From positions 1,612,001 through 1,676,000 of the forward strand of contig NZ_CP054258.1 of NCBI RefSeq assembly GCF_024181585.1: a DNA stretch of 64,000 nt. The letters run 5' to 3'. The position numbers were made by a program, and so were the translations under genes. Below, in pieces: positions 16,809 through 26,272 of the stretch. The DNA is from Treponema socranskii subsp. buccale. Its GTDB lineage: Bacteria; Spirochaetota; Spirochaetia; Treponematales; Treponemataceae. How positions within the stretch are numbered: position 1 is the first letter of the stretch; each line of letters begins with the position of its first letter. Below the pieces are notes generated by a model that saw only the letters and a list, made by a program, of their open reading frames with translations, was not told where the DNA came from and did not search any database.

Positions 16809-19447
16809 CGTATATCCCACGCATATAAATTTTTATCGAACGAAAGCACGATGCATTCGTCTTTTTTATCGCCGTTGACATCCGCTATGACAGGTACGCC
16901 CCTGCCCGCGACGGGAAATCCGGGTACGAGTTCGAGCGACTGCATAAAACCGTAGAGTACGTTTTCGTCGGCGCACACATACACGGCATCTCCCGAAGCG
17001 GAACGTACGGAAGCGATTTTCCCTTGCCGCGCAGAGGAAGCGCCGGGAATCTTTACCGTCGTAAAGGTACCGTCAAGGGCGAAACGATACACATCCGCAT
17101 CCTCCGAAAGCGCAAAGAAAAAAGAGCCGCACGAGACGACATTCGTATAGAACACGCCGTTCGTCTCTATCGGAAATCCGTCTTCGAGCTTACCGTCTTT
17201 GAAAAGGTAAAACCTGCCCGATTGCGTTATAAACGCCGTATAGAGAAAACCGCCGGTTTGCAGCAGCGCTGGCGAGTCAAAGCCTATGCCTTCGATTTCC
17301 ATCGGTTCGGAAGCATTAATAATTTTTTGATTTTTCATAAGATAGATCGAGCCTGCAAACGACTTTTCGTATACCGCCGCCGTATCGCCCGAAAGAGAAG
17401 GCGCGGAAAGAATTTCGCCGTCGTCCGGAAACCGCACTTCGTCGTAGGTACCGTCGTCTTTTACGACGATGATGACAGATCCGCGTGACGGGATCAAAAG
17501 TGTTTTGCCGAATGCCGCAGGGCGCGCGGACGGAGCGGCGCCGGTGAGGATCGGAAAGTTTCCGACGTTTTCAAGAGCGCGGTTCAGCAAATGTACCGCA
17601 CCGTTCGCACCGACGGCCCAGAGCACGCCTCCTTCCCTGCACTTCTCCGCTGCCGGAACGATCGACGCGGTTTCGGTAAAACCGAGCTCCGTCTTTTTCA
17701 TGGACGAAAGTTCAAGAGAGCGTATCTTTTTTCCGTTTTCAAGCCAAAACACCGCACCGGGATTTTTTCCCGCTTCGGCGTGCAGCAAAAAGTCGGTCGT
17801 TCCTTCGATCGCGATCGGAAAGCCCGGAACGAGGCGCATATCCGATGCGGAAGAAGCGACTGCATGCAGCTGACAGGTGAGCACGGAATTCTTTAAACGA
17901 AAATCGCAGCGACCGACCGTGTATAATTTGAGCACGTCGGCAAGCAGCGTACCGTTTCGGATAAAAAACGGAACACTTCGTTTCAGATCGTAATACACGC
18001 TCATCGTCGCTTCCGCCGACTGATTGCCGGACACCGTTTTCCAATTTTCGTTCCGCGCAAGCATTTTGCGTTCTTTCAGATCGTTGTACACGGTCGAAAG
18101 ATTTTGCGGCGACTCGGAAAAATAAATATAATCCCCCTGTACAAAATAATACGGGCGAGGCAGATCGACGCCGAAGGACGCAAGCAGTTCGCGAAGCAAA
18201 AGCGGCATATCGATACGGGGAAGGCGCACGCCTCCGATTATTAAATTCGTATTGTTTTCGATCGCAAACGACGAAAATATGGAATCGAATATTTTTTCTC
18301 TCTGACGCGCGTCCCGTATCTGCAGCACAAAAACGGGATCGGTGTTGCCTTCGATACCGAGCACGGCACATTCGCTGCCCGTCCATGAAAAAACGATATC
18401 GTCGAGGGATACCGAAAAAAGCCGCTTACACCACGCGTTCGCTCTTTGCCATGTGCGCTCGATATCCGATGTTTTTTGCAAAAGCGGAAAGAGCGCGTCT
18501 TTCAATTCAGTGAACTGTCCCGCATTGAGCAGCGTATAGTACTGCACGCTCTCTCCGAGCTGCGAAAGAAGTGCGGGCATTTTCGAATTTTTTGTTAAAA
18601 GAGGTGCAAGCGGAGATGTGCTCTCGTCCGAAATCGCAAACGGGAATTCCGCTTTGACCGTGATATCCGCATCGGTAATGCCGAACGAAACGACGCTGAG
18701 AGAGGTTTCATCGAGCAGAGAAGAAACCGCCTCGGCGACATCGTTTCCGACGACAAACTGTTCGGCAAGCCGCTTTCCGTTTGCAATAATGCGGATGGGA
18801 TCGTTTGTTTTTTGCAGCAAAATCGCCTTTTCTTCTTTTTTGTACGCATGAGCGTTATCGTCTAAAATCGCACGGGAAAGCGCAGCGAGCGAATCGGATA
18901 CGACGAGGAGATTGTGCTTTTGGGCGATATAATATGCCGCATTTTTTTCGGCAGCGTATTTGAAATACGGAAAATCGTAATCGTTGACATATTCCAAATT
19001 ATTAATATTCAAATGCGGCGCGACGAGAGGCGCGAGTCTCGTCAGCGAGGAAAGGAAACTCATATCGATGAGGGCGATATACGACGAAGTCCCCTTTGCC
19101 GCATAAAAAGCGGCATACACGCTTCTGGAAGCGGCAAAGCGTACGTATTTGTTGTCGCGCAAAGCCGACGAGCGGAACTCCATAAACGGAGCGCGGTAAT
19201 TCGAAAGCAGCGGATCGGCGAGCAGCACGTCGGCGGCTTTCAAATCGATTATCGGAGAAACGGCATCCCACAGAGAATCGGTATGCACGAAAACCGAATA
19301 ATCGGACGGAATAACTTCGAGCGGAGACATCCTGTCGAGAGCGGAAAAACCGATCCACCCGAAGAGAGAGACGAGGATGACGCACAAAAAAATCAAAAAC
19401 CCTTTTAGAAGCCGCACAATGAACGGCGATTTTTTCTTCTCATTCAT
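16805..19447 (-). CDS. Large membrane-anchored protein, propeller-like C terminus
   Basis: 880 residues with one N-terminal membrane segment (about 15-33, GFLIFLCVILVSLFGWIGF) and a long extracytoplasmic part. Residues 40-450 resemble bacterial surface proteins of the DUF3352 type (PSDYSVFVHTDS...). The C-terminal half has blade-like repeats ending in VIADVNGDKKDECIVLSFD, an FG-GAP/calcium-loop-like sequence typical of beta-propellers. It is first in a two-gene operon with the coupled TPR lipoprotein and is transcribed from the symmetrical divergent promoter at 19454-19497. No catalytic signature; function unknown. Confidence 0.65.
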   Translation of the reverse strand: MNEKKKSPFIVRLLKGFLIFLCVILVSLFGWIGFSALDRMSPLEVIPSDYSVFVHTDSLWDAVSPIIDLKAADVLLADPLLSNYRAPFMEFRSSALRDNKYVRFAASRSVYAAFYAAKGTSSYIALIDMSFLSSLTRLAPLVAPHLNINNLEYVNDYDFPYFKYAAEKNAAYYIAQKHNLLVVSDSLAALSRAILDDNAHAYKKEEKAILLQKTNDPIRIIANGKRLAEQFVVGNDVAEAVSSLLDETSLSVVSFGITDADITVKAEFPFAISDESTSPLAPLLTKNSKMPALLSQLGESVQYYTLLNAGQFTELKDALFPLLQKTSDIERTWQRANAWCKRLFSVSLDDIVFSWTGSECAVLGIEGNTDPVFVLQIRDARQREKIFDSIFSSFAIENNTNLIIGGVRLPRIDMPLLLRELLASFGVDLPRPYYFVQGDYIYFSESPQNLSTVYNDLKERKMLARNENWKTVSGNQSAEATMSVYYDLKRSVPFFIRNGTLLADVLKLYTVGRCDFRLKNSVLTCQLHAVASSASDMRLVPGFPIAIEGTTDFLLHAEAGKNPGAVFWLENGKKIRSLELSSMKKTELGFTETASIVPAAEKCREGGVLWAVGANGAVHLLNRALENVGNFPILTGAAPSARPAAFGKTLLIPSRGSVIIVVKDDGTYDEVRFPDDGEILSAPSLSGDTAAVYEKSFAGSIYLMKNQKIINASEPMEIEGIGFDSPALLQTGGFLYTAFITQSGRFYLFKDGKLEDGFPIETNGVFYTNVVSCGSFFFALSEDADVYRFALDGTFTTVKIPGASSARQGKIASVRSASGDAVYVCADENVLYGFMQSLELVPGFPVAGRGVPVIADVNGDKKDECIVLSFDKNLYAWDIR

Positions 19448-19453
19448 AGCGTC

Positions 19454-19497
19454 CAGTATAGCAGATATGTAATTTTTATTCAGTATCTGCTATACTG
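19454..19497. promoter_or_regulatory. Divergent promoter with perfect 14-bp inverted repeat
   Basis: CAGTATAGCAGATA (19454-19467) and its exact inverse TATCTGCTATACTG (19484-19497) are separated by 16 AT-rich bases. Each arm contains a TATACT -10-like hexamer pointing outward: plus strand toward the 19504 gene, minus strand toward the 19447 gene. The whole gap between the two genes is only 56 bases, so transcription in both directions must start here. Confidence 0.7.
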
Positions 19498-19503
19498 TTT
19501 TAT

Positions 19504-19989
19504 ATGAATGACGAACGAAAACAATTTTTTATCGAACTCGAAAAAAAAACGGGCGATGCCGTCGAAGCGCTGGAATTCGTGTGCATCAATGCGGACAAAA
19601 AAACCTACGCAGCGCTCTCGCTCGCTTCTTCGCGCACCGAGCTTTGGGGACTCCTCGTCTTTTGCGCGCGGGGGCTGTATTTTTACGTTTCCCCGTCCGA
19701 AAATTTTATGTCTCTGATGTTTCGGCAGATGACACGCGGGAAAAAACCATCCGAACAGATCATCGACCTCGGCCGAATCGAATCGCTCGAAACCGAACTG
19801 CCTCCGAAAAAATGGTACAGTATATTTTTTACCGATATAAAACACCGCGTCGACGCGTCCTTCGTCTTTGAAAAAAAACGATATTATTTTTCGATGACGA
19901 CACTCTCTTCTGCGACAGACGTGCAAGAGCGGATTCGAAAAAAGCTGCACGGAACATCGGCGGTATCGACATACATAAGCTCGCCCTAG
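19504..19989 (+). CDS. Small cytoplasmic protein of unknown function
   Basis: 161 residues, no signal peptide. The alternating strands and a C-terminal helix (ATDVQERIRKKLHG), with segments LLVFCARGLYFYVSPSENFMSLMF and WYSIFFTDIKHRVDASFVFEKKRYYFSM, suggest a PH-like/bacterial-PH domain. It is expressed divergently from the 880-residue envelope protein through the shared inverted-repeat promoter and ends before a shared terminator with gapA. No family recognised with confidence. Confidence 0.55.
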   Translation: MNDERKQFFIELEKKTGDAVEALEFVCINADKKTYAALSLASSRTELWGLLVFCARGLYFYVSPSENFMSLMFRQMTRGKKPSEQIIDLGRIESLETELPPKKWYSIFFTDIKHRVDASFVFEKKRYYFSMTTLSSATDVQERIRKKLHGTSAVSTYISSP

Positions 19990-20020
19990 AGCAGCGGAGC
20001 TTCAAGCGAAATCGCGCATA

Positions 20021-20060
20021 AAAAAACCGGCCGACGCGCATCACGCACCGACCGGTTTTA
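20021..20060. terminator. Bidirectional terminator between the 19504 gene and gapA
   Basis: AAAAAACCGGCCGACGCG pairs with CGCACCGACCGGTTTTA around a short loop; A-run on one side and T-run on the other allow termination from either direction. It serves the convergent ends of both genes. Confidence 0.85.
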
Positions 20061-20106
20061 TCTATTAATAATTATTAAAAATAATCCGAGCGACGAGGCG
20101 AAAGCC

Positions 20107-21168
<1,062 letters not shown>

Positions 21169-21197
21169 TTATTAATAAAAATCATTTTATAACAATA

Positions 21198-21226
21198 ATT
21201 TTACGCTTTATAAATGCCAGTGTCAA
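21198..21226 (-). promoter_or_regulatory. Sigma-70 promoter for gapA
   Basis: Minus-strand TTGACA (21226-21221), 17-base spacer, TAAAAT (21203-21198), 42 bases before the gapA ATG. Near-consensus, as expected for a highly expressed glycolytic gene. Confidence 0.8.
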
Positions 21227-21269
21227 GGCGGCGCATTGCGTATTGCGGCGCATTGCATCGCATTCGGTC

Positions 21270-21302
21270 TTTCATATTCCTTTCATATTCCTTTCATATT
21301 CC
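21270..21302 (+). repeat. Three perfect 11-bp tandem repeats abutting the tRNA promoter
   Basis: TTTCATATTCC is repeated three times without change (21270-21280, 21281-21291, 21292-21302), and the next base begins the -35 hexamer TTGACA. The period is one DNA turn, so the T/A-rich tracts face the same side, as in UP elements contacted by polymerase alpha subunits. Confidence 0.85.
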
Positions 21303-21331
21303 TTGACAGCATATAGCGAACCTGTTAAAAT
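21303..21331 (+). promoter_or_regulatory. Promoter for tRNA-Val and the downstream kinase gene
   Basis: TTGACA (21303-21308), 17-base spacer, TAAAAT (21326-21331), 30 bases before the tRNA 5' end. No separate promoter is visible for the kinase gene that follows. Confidence 0.8.
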
Positions 21332-21360
21332 ACATTATTATATTCGATACTTGATCGTTC

Positions 21361-21432
21361 GGGCGGTTAACTCAGGGGTAGAGTGCTACCTTCACACGGT
21401 AGAAGCCATTGGTTCAAATCCAATACCGCCTA
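21361..21432 (+). tRNA. tRNA-Val (anticodon CAC)
   Basis: Full cloverleaf: acceptor GGGCGGT/ACCGCCT (G1-U72 wobble), D arm ACTC/GAGT, anticodon arm CTACC-TTCACAC-GGTAG with CAC at 34-36, T arm ATTGG-TTCAAAT-CCAAT, discriminator A73. The CCA end is not encoded and must be added. Reads GTG valine codons. Confidence 0.95.
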
Positions 21433-21433
21433 T

Positions 21434-23095
21434 ATGCAGGGGCATACGCTTTCCGTCACTTTTCCGTCAGGCAAAACGCTGTGTGTGCCTTCCGGTACGC
21501 CGCTCAATACGCTGCTTCCGCACTTTTCCGAAAAGAGCGAACACATCCTTGCCGTAAAAGTGAACAACGGAGTCGAGCCGTTCGACAAACCGCTCGAAAT
21601 CAATTCCTATCTCGAACCCGTCCTCGACTCGAGCAAAGACGGTGCGCAAGTGTACCGCCGTTCGCTTTGCCTCCTGCTCGCCGCAGCCGCGCACAAGCTC
21701 TTTCCGCTGTCACGCCTTTTGTGCGGCCACAGTCTCGGAAGCGGCTATTACTATACGCTCGAAACGGGAAAACCGATAAATAAGGAGCAGATCGCCGCTC
21801 TCGAAAAAGAGATGCGTCTCCTCGTCGCAAAAAATCTTCCGATAACCGTGCAGTTCCTTTCCTATACGGACGCGGTTTCGCTTTTTGAAGCGCTCGGGCG
21901 CGTCGAAACGCGGCTGCAGTTGAACTATTTTTGTCCGCCGCGCGTTAAAATCAATTCCCTCGACAATTTTTCCGATCTCTATTTCGGCCCCCTCGTTCCG
22001 TCAACGGGATTTTTGAAAACGTTCGGCCTCCTCCCCTACGGCAAAGGTTTTTTGCTGCGCTTTCCGCAGCCGTCGGCCCCCGACGAACTCCCCGAATTCG
22101 TCGACCAGCCGCAGCTTTTCGAAATCTACAGCCGCTACAAAGAATGGGGAAAACGCATCGGCGTAACGTCGGCGGCGACTTTAAACAAGCTCGTCAACGA
22201 ACGCAGGATAAACGATTTTATCGACATCGCCGAAACCTTTCAGCAGCGACAGTTCGCCGACGTCGCCGATCAGATCGCAAAGCGCGAGCGGGTGCGTGCC
22301 GTATTGATTGCAGGCCCGTCGAGTTCCGGAAAAACGACGGCCGCAAAAAAGCTCGCGCTCGAACTCCAAGCGATCGGTTACCTGCCGCACGTACTCAGTC
22401 TCGACAGCTATTATGTCGGCCGCGAAAAAAATCCGAAAGACGAAAACGGCGATTACGATTACGAATGCCTTGAAGCGCTCGACATCGATTTGCTCAACGA
22501 CAATCTGCTCGATCTCTTTGCCGGAAAAGAAGTGCGCATCCCGTCGTATAACTTTATACGCGGAGAACGCTATTACGAAGACAAAAATACGATAAAGCTC
22601 GCCCACAACGAAATTTTAATAATCGAAGGAATCCACGGATTAAACGATAAACTGACCTCTCGCATTCCGCACGAACTCAAATTTAAAATCTACCTGTCGG
22701 CGCTCACGCAGCTGAACCTCGACGACCATAACCGTATTTCGACGAGCGACAACCGTCTCATCCGCAGAATCGTGCGCGACTCGCAGTTTCGAGGTAAAAG
22801 CGCCGCCGAAACGATTTCTATGTGGCCGAGCGTGCAAGCGGGAGAGCAAAAACACATCTTCCCGTTTCAAATCAATGCCGACGCGATGCTCAACACCGCC
22901 CTCGACTACGAGCTCGCAGTCCTCAAAGTCTACGCCGATCCGCTTTTGAGATGCGTCAATCCGACGCAAAAAGAATACGGAGAAGCGTGCCGCCTTTTGA
23001 GCTTTTTATACAACTTTTCGCCGATTCCGCCGACTGCCGTTCCCGCGAGATCGATCATGCGCGAATTTATCGGCGGCAGTGCATTCCATTATTAA
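21434..23095 (+). CDS. TGS-domain nucleoside (uridine) kinase
   Basis: 553 residues from the ATG at 21434, one base after the tRNA discriminator, with no recognisable RBS other than tRNA sequence. Residues 1-60 form a TGS domain (SVTFPSGKTLCVPSGTPLNTLLP). Residues 65-190 resemble the second additional domain of threonyl-tRNA synthetase (HSLGSGYYYTLETG). The C-terminal half is a P-loop kinase of the uridine kinase/phosphoribulokinase family: Walker A GPSSSGKTT at about 294-302, DSYY, and ILIIEGIHGLND. TGS-uridine kinase fusions are known in spirochaetes and thermophiles. It probably phosphorylates a nucleoside for salvage; the TGS role is unknown. Convergent with fliJ, with adjoining stops and no terminator. 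Confidence 0.88.
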   Translation: MQGHTLSVTFPSGKTLCVPSGTPLNTLLPHFSEKSEHILAVKVNNGVEPFDKPLEINSYLEPVLDSSKDGAQVYRRSLCLLLAAAAHKLFPLSRLLCGHSLGSGYYYTLETGKPINKEQIAALEKEMRLLVAKNLPITVQFLSYTDAVSLFEALGRVETRLQLNYFCPPRVKINSLDNFSDLYFGPLVPSTGFLKTFGLLPYGKGFLLRFPQPSAPDELPEFVDQPQLFEIYSRYKEWGKRIGVTSAATLNKLVNERRINDFIDIAETFQQRQFADVADQIAKRERVRAVLIAGPSSSGKTTAAKKLALELQAIGYLPHVLSLDSYYVGREKNPKDENGDYDYECLEALDIDLLNDNLLDLFAGKEVRIPSYNFIRGERYYEDKNTIKLAHNEILIIEGIHGLNDKLTSRIPHELKFKIYLSALTQLNLDDHNRISTSDNRLIRRIVRDSQFRGKSAAETISMWPSVQAGEQKHIFPFQINADAMLNTALDYELAVLKVYADPLLRCVNPTQKEYGEACRLLSFLYNFSPIPPTAVPARSIMREFIGGSAFHY

Positions 23096-23530
23096 TTAAA
23101 CTCTTTCCCTCGCTGAGCGCGCATTTGTCACGTCGTCGGCGACATCGTTCGCTTCGTTCATCTCCGCATCTCTGTACTCATCGAACTGCCGTTCGCGCAG
23201 TTTGCGGAGGCCTTCCGTTTTTTGCATCGCTTCCTGCATTTCTTTGCGCCTTTGCTCCGAAACGAGCTTCGCTTCGGCGAGCTTTTCCAACAGGTACGCT
23301 TTTTGTTGATCGAGGAGGACGTAAAAATCGTTTGCCCGCGCTATGTCGTTGAAATCGGTCGAGCCGCGCATCGTTTCGGTGAGAGAAGCATATTGAAAAG
23401 CGACTTCGTCGATGCGCATTTGAATATCGTGTTCGACCGCCATCGCTTTACCGAGCGCGAGTTCCGCTTGGCTTTGCAGATACTCGCGGTATTTCATCAC
23501 GTCTTCGAGGGGAAACGCAAATTTTTTCAT
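23096..23530 (-). CDS. fliJ: Flagellar export chaperone/stalk protein FliJ
   Basis: 144 residues from the ATG at 23530, which overlaps the fliI stop as ATGA. The protein is one long coiled coil (QAELALGKAMAVEHDIQMRID..., EKLAEAKLVSEQRRKEMQEA), starting FPLEDVMKYREYLQ, the usual FliJ opening. FliJ forms the central stalk of the FliI hexamer and links it to FlhA in type III flagellar export. Last gene of the flagellar run; its stop touches that of the convergent kinase gene. Confidence 0.88.
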   Translation of the reverse strand: MKKFAFPLEDVMKYREYLQSQAELALGKAMAVEHDIQMRIDEVAFQYASLTETMRGSTDFNDIARANDFYVLLDQQKAYLLEKLAEAKLVSEQRRKEMQEAMQKTEGLRKLRERQFDEYRDAEMNEANDVADDVTNARSARERV

Positions 23531-24936
23531 TCGGACTCTTCGGCGATTTCCGCGGCACCCAGAGCAGGAACGACGGGAGCTTCTCCGTATTCTTCGATCG
23601 GAATCGCAACCCCCGAAAGCTCGGAAAGTTTTTTGAGCGTTTCGTCGAGCGGGCACTTTTCGTATTCTTCCTGCATTAAAAAAGCTTCGATGGCGGCATG
23701 CTTTTCGAGAGCCGCATCGATTTCAGCCGAATTGCCTTTTTGATAAATGCCCGTCGTGATCATCATTTCGTTGTTCGCATAAGAAGCCATAAGCGTGCGC
23801 AGTATGCCGACGGCTTTTTGCGTTTGGCGTCCGGTAACGCGCTTGGAAAGGCGGCTTATCGACTGCAGCACGTCGATCGCGGGGTAATGATAGGCCTGTG
23901 CGAGGCGGCGGTTTAAGATGATATGCCCGTCGAGCGTTCCGCGCACTTTGTCGGTGATCGGTTCGTTGAGATCGTCTCCGTCGACGAGCACGGTATAAAA
24001 CGCCGTAATCGACCCCTTGTCGTTTGTACCGGCTCTTTCGAGCAGCTTCGGGATCATATCGAACACGCTCGGCGGATAACCGCGCTGTGCCGGCGGTTCG
24101 CCGTTTGCAAGTCCTATTTCCCGCTGCGCCTGTGCAAATCGCGTAACGGAATCGAACATGAGCATGACGTCTTTACCTTTGTCGCGGAAATATTCGGCGA
24201 CGGCGGTCGTCACGTAAGCTGCGCGCAGGCGGCAGATCGACGGCTGATCGCTTGTCGCCATAACGACGACCGAACGAGCCAAGCCTTCTTTTCCCAAATC
24301 GCGGTTTATAAAATCGAGCACTTCGCGGCCGCGCTCTCCGATCAAACCGATAACGTTGATGTCGGCGTCGGTATTGCGCGCTATCATGCTGATGAGCGTC
24401 GATTTTCCGACGCCGCTTCCGGCAAAGATACCGAGCCGCTGCCCCTTACCGACGGTGAGCATCGCATCGATCGCACGAACTCCCGTCGCTACCCGGCGCA
24501 CGACGGGAAGACGCTTCATAGGATCGGGAGGAGAAGCGACTGCGGGATAATAGGTTTCCGGCACGATTTCGCCGAGCCCGTCGCAGGGTTTTCCCGTCGC
24601 ATCGATGACGCGTCCCAAAAGCGATGAGCCGACGGGAACGCGCAGTACGGAACCGGAAGCGACGACTTCGCATCCGACTTCGAGCCCCTTCGTGTCTCCG
24701 TATGCGGTGAGTTTTACCGTCGTACCGTCAAGGGCGACGACTTCCGCCGCAAGCGTTTCATTCGAATCCGGCATGCGGATCGTACACATTTCGCCGATGA
24801 CCGAACGCGGACCGCGGCTTTCGATTTCGAGGCCGTTGACCGCCGTCACGTGTCCGATGTATAAAATCGGATCAATCGCTTCAGCCGTTTTGAGGTATTT
24901 TGAAAAATCGAATTCTCCCGTATACGATGAACGCAT
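23527..24936 (-). CDS. fliI: Flagellum-specific export ATPase FliI
   Basis: 469 residues. Walker A GIFAGSGVGKSTLI, Walker B-region VMLMFDSVTRFAQAQREIGLA, and GEPPAQRGYPPSVFD identify the F1-beta-like ATPase that energises flagellar type III export. C-terminal DETLKKL... helices match FliI. The ATG at 24936 has GGTGGGG upstream. Upstream, instead of the usual overlap with fliH, there is a 383-base gap filled with two repeat elements (24966-25113 and 25138-25307), so expression of fliI-fliJ may be separated from fliH. Confidence 0.96.
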   Translation of the reverse strand: MRSSYTGEFDFSKYLKTAEAIDPILYIGHVTAVNGLEIESRGPRSVIGEMCTIRMPDSNETLAAEVVALDGTTVKLTAYGDTKGLEVGCEVVASGSVLRVPVGSSLLGRVIDATGKPCDGLGEIVPETYYPAVASPPDPMKRLPVVRRVATGVRAIDAMLTVGKGQRLGIFAGSGVGKSTLISMIARNTDADINVIGLIGERGREVLDFINRDLGKEGLARSVVVMATSDQPSICRLRAAYVTTAVAEYFRDKGKDVMLMFDSVTRFAQAQREIGLANGEPPAQRGYPPSVFDMIPKLLERAGTNDKGSITAFYTVLVDGDDLNEPITDKVRGTLDGHIILNRRLAQAYHYPAIDVLQSISRLSKRVTGRQTQKAVGILRTLMASYANNEMMITTGIYQKGNSAEIDAALEKHAAIEAFLMQEEYEKCPLDETLKKLSELSGVAIPIEEYGEAPVVPALGAAEIAEESE

Positions 24937-24965
24937 GTCCCCACCCGCACCGATTTTATTAACAT

Positions 24966-25113
24966 AAAGGGGCTGTCCAAAAACTTCAGTTTTTGGACAG
25001 CTTCCTTGATTTTATATGCGATGTTTAAAATTAAGTCCTTGCAATATAAAGACTTAATTTTAAACTCGACGGGCTGTCGAAAAAGTAACCGACTTTTGAG
25101 ACAGCCCCTTTTC
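24966..25113. repeat. Full three-hairpin MITE-like repeat inside the flagellar operon
   Basis: Outer ends AGGGGCTGTC and GACAGCCCCT are inverted. H1 at 24972-25001 is a 14-bp near-perfect hairpin (GCTGTCCAAAAACT). H2 at 25023-25065 is a 15-bp AT palindrome (GTTTAAAATTAAGTC). H3 at 25072-25107 has GGCTGTC/GACAGCC ends. The reverse complement is nearly identical to 48363-48505. No ORF of its own. Short T runs follow H1 on the minus strand and H3 on the plus strand, so it may terminate transcription partially in both directions. Confidence 0.85.
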
Positions 25114-25137
25114 CGCCGTTTTTGTTGTTCATATGGA

Positions 25138-25307
25138 ATGGCGAGTTTTGAAAACGAATAAAATTGTGCAAAGGCGAGGTTCCGGCTGCGTGCCGCTTTG
25201 AGCGTTCCGCTATGGGAGTCTGCTCTAAAAGCTCAACCGCGGCTAAGCGGACGGGTTCTCGCCGAAACCACCTTTTTTTATTATGCCTACTTTCAAAACT
25301 CGCCATT
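25138..25307. repeat. 170-bp element bounded by perfect 17-bp inverted repeats
   Basis: AATGGCGAGTTTTGAAA (25138-25154) and its exact inverse TTTCAAAACTCGCCATT (25291-25307) bound a GC-rich core containing GGCGAG/CTCGCC arms (25174-25179 and 25259-25264) that could fold into a compact stem-loop RNA. The element occupies the rest of the fliH-fliI gap and has no convincing coding content. Confidence 0.75.
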
Positions 25308-25319
25308 CATACTATTAAT

Positions 25320-26252
25320 CTAAGAAGACGGTTCGATCACGTCGGATTTTGCAAGCGTCTTTACCGGTGAGATTTCCATGACGCGATTTTCGAGTTCGCT
25401 GAGCTGGCTCGAAATGCGCGCGTCGATTGCGCCGAAGTCGGTTTCGACGATACATCCGCCCTTTTCGACCGTCGAATCTTCGACGACCGTAATACCGCGG
25501 ATGTTTTCGACCCGCTTGATAAAATCGTCTATGTGTTCCGTCGTGAGTTTGACGTCTTCGAGGTTGACGCGCAGCGTCACTTCGCATCTGCCTTTTACCT
25601 TTTTCAGAGCAGCGAGCACGTTGCTCATGATGACGCTCTTTTGATTTTCGGAAATGATTTTGACGACTTTGCGCGTCATCAAAATGACGAGTTCTACGAT
25701 CTGCGTTTCGGTATCGCGCAAAATCTCTTCGCGGCGGCGCATGACGGCTTCGAGCATCGCGTGCATACGCTCGATGAGACGGTTCGCTTCGGCTTCTCCG
25801 TCGCGGTAGCCGCTTTCGTGCCCTTCGTCAAACCCCTTTTTATATGCATCCGATTCGACTTTTTGCCGCTGAGACTCGGCATCGCGGACAATTTCCTGCG
25901 CCGATTCCTGCGCTTTTTTTACGATCTCTTCCGCACTTTTTTGTGCATCGGCTTTAATAATATTCGCTTCGTCGGTTTGCCGCTTTACTTCGGCAAAGGC
26001 CGCCTGTTCCGCTTTCCGGACGATTTCATCCGCAGACGCCTGCGCTTCGTCGAGCATCCGCTTTTTTTCCGCTTCCCAATTTTTTTTGTACTCTTCCGCT
26101 TCGCGCCGCAAATCGTCGACCGTCGGCCCTTCGTATTCGGGCGCTTTTTCGACTTTTTTTTCTTCGGCCGGCTTAAAGTCGTGGACGAGCTTCAGCATCA
26201 CTTCGCCCTTTTGAGATTTGACTTCATTCGGGCGGAAAACGGTTTTTGCCAT
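25320..26252 (-). CDS. fliH: Flagellar export ATPase regulator FliH
   Basis: 310 residues. The N terminus ([19 protein letters not shown]) is followed by ~130 residues of charged coiled coil with Ala/Glu heptads ([35 protein letters not shown]) and a C-terminal domain ([34 protein letters not shown]) typical of FliH/YscL stators. FliH binds FliI and the C ring to control substrate delivery. It follows fliG by 20 bases. The distance to fliI is abnormally long because of inserted repeats. Confidence 0.93.
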   Translation of the reverse strand: MAKTVFRPNEVKSQKGEVMLKLVHDFKPAEEKKVEKAPEYEGPTVDDLRREAEEYKKNWEAEKKRMLDEAQASADEIVRKAEQAAFAEVKRQTDEANIIKADAQKSAEEIVKKAQESAQEIVRDAESQRQKVESDAYKKGFDEGHESGYRDGEAEANRLIERMHAMLEAVMRRREEILRDTETQIVELVILMTRKVVKIISENQKSVIMSNVLAALKKVKGRCEVTLRVNLEDVKLTTEHIDDFIKRVENIRGITVVEDSTVEKGGCIVETDFGAIDARISSQLSELENRVMEISPVKTLAKSDVIEPSS

Positions 26253-26272
26253 CTGCTTCCTCTATAGTGCCG

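Noticed and set aside
21270-21302. Possible CRISPR-type repeat
   Set aside because: Units are directly joined without spacers and only 11 bp long.
25031-25306. 91-codon open frame in the fliH-fliI gap
   Set aside because: Runs across two unrelated repeat elements; no RBS or family.
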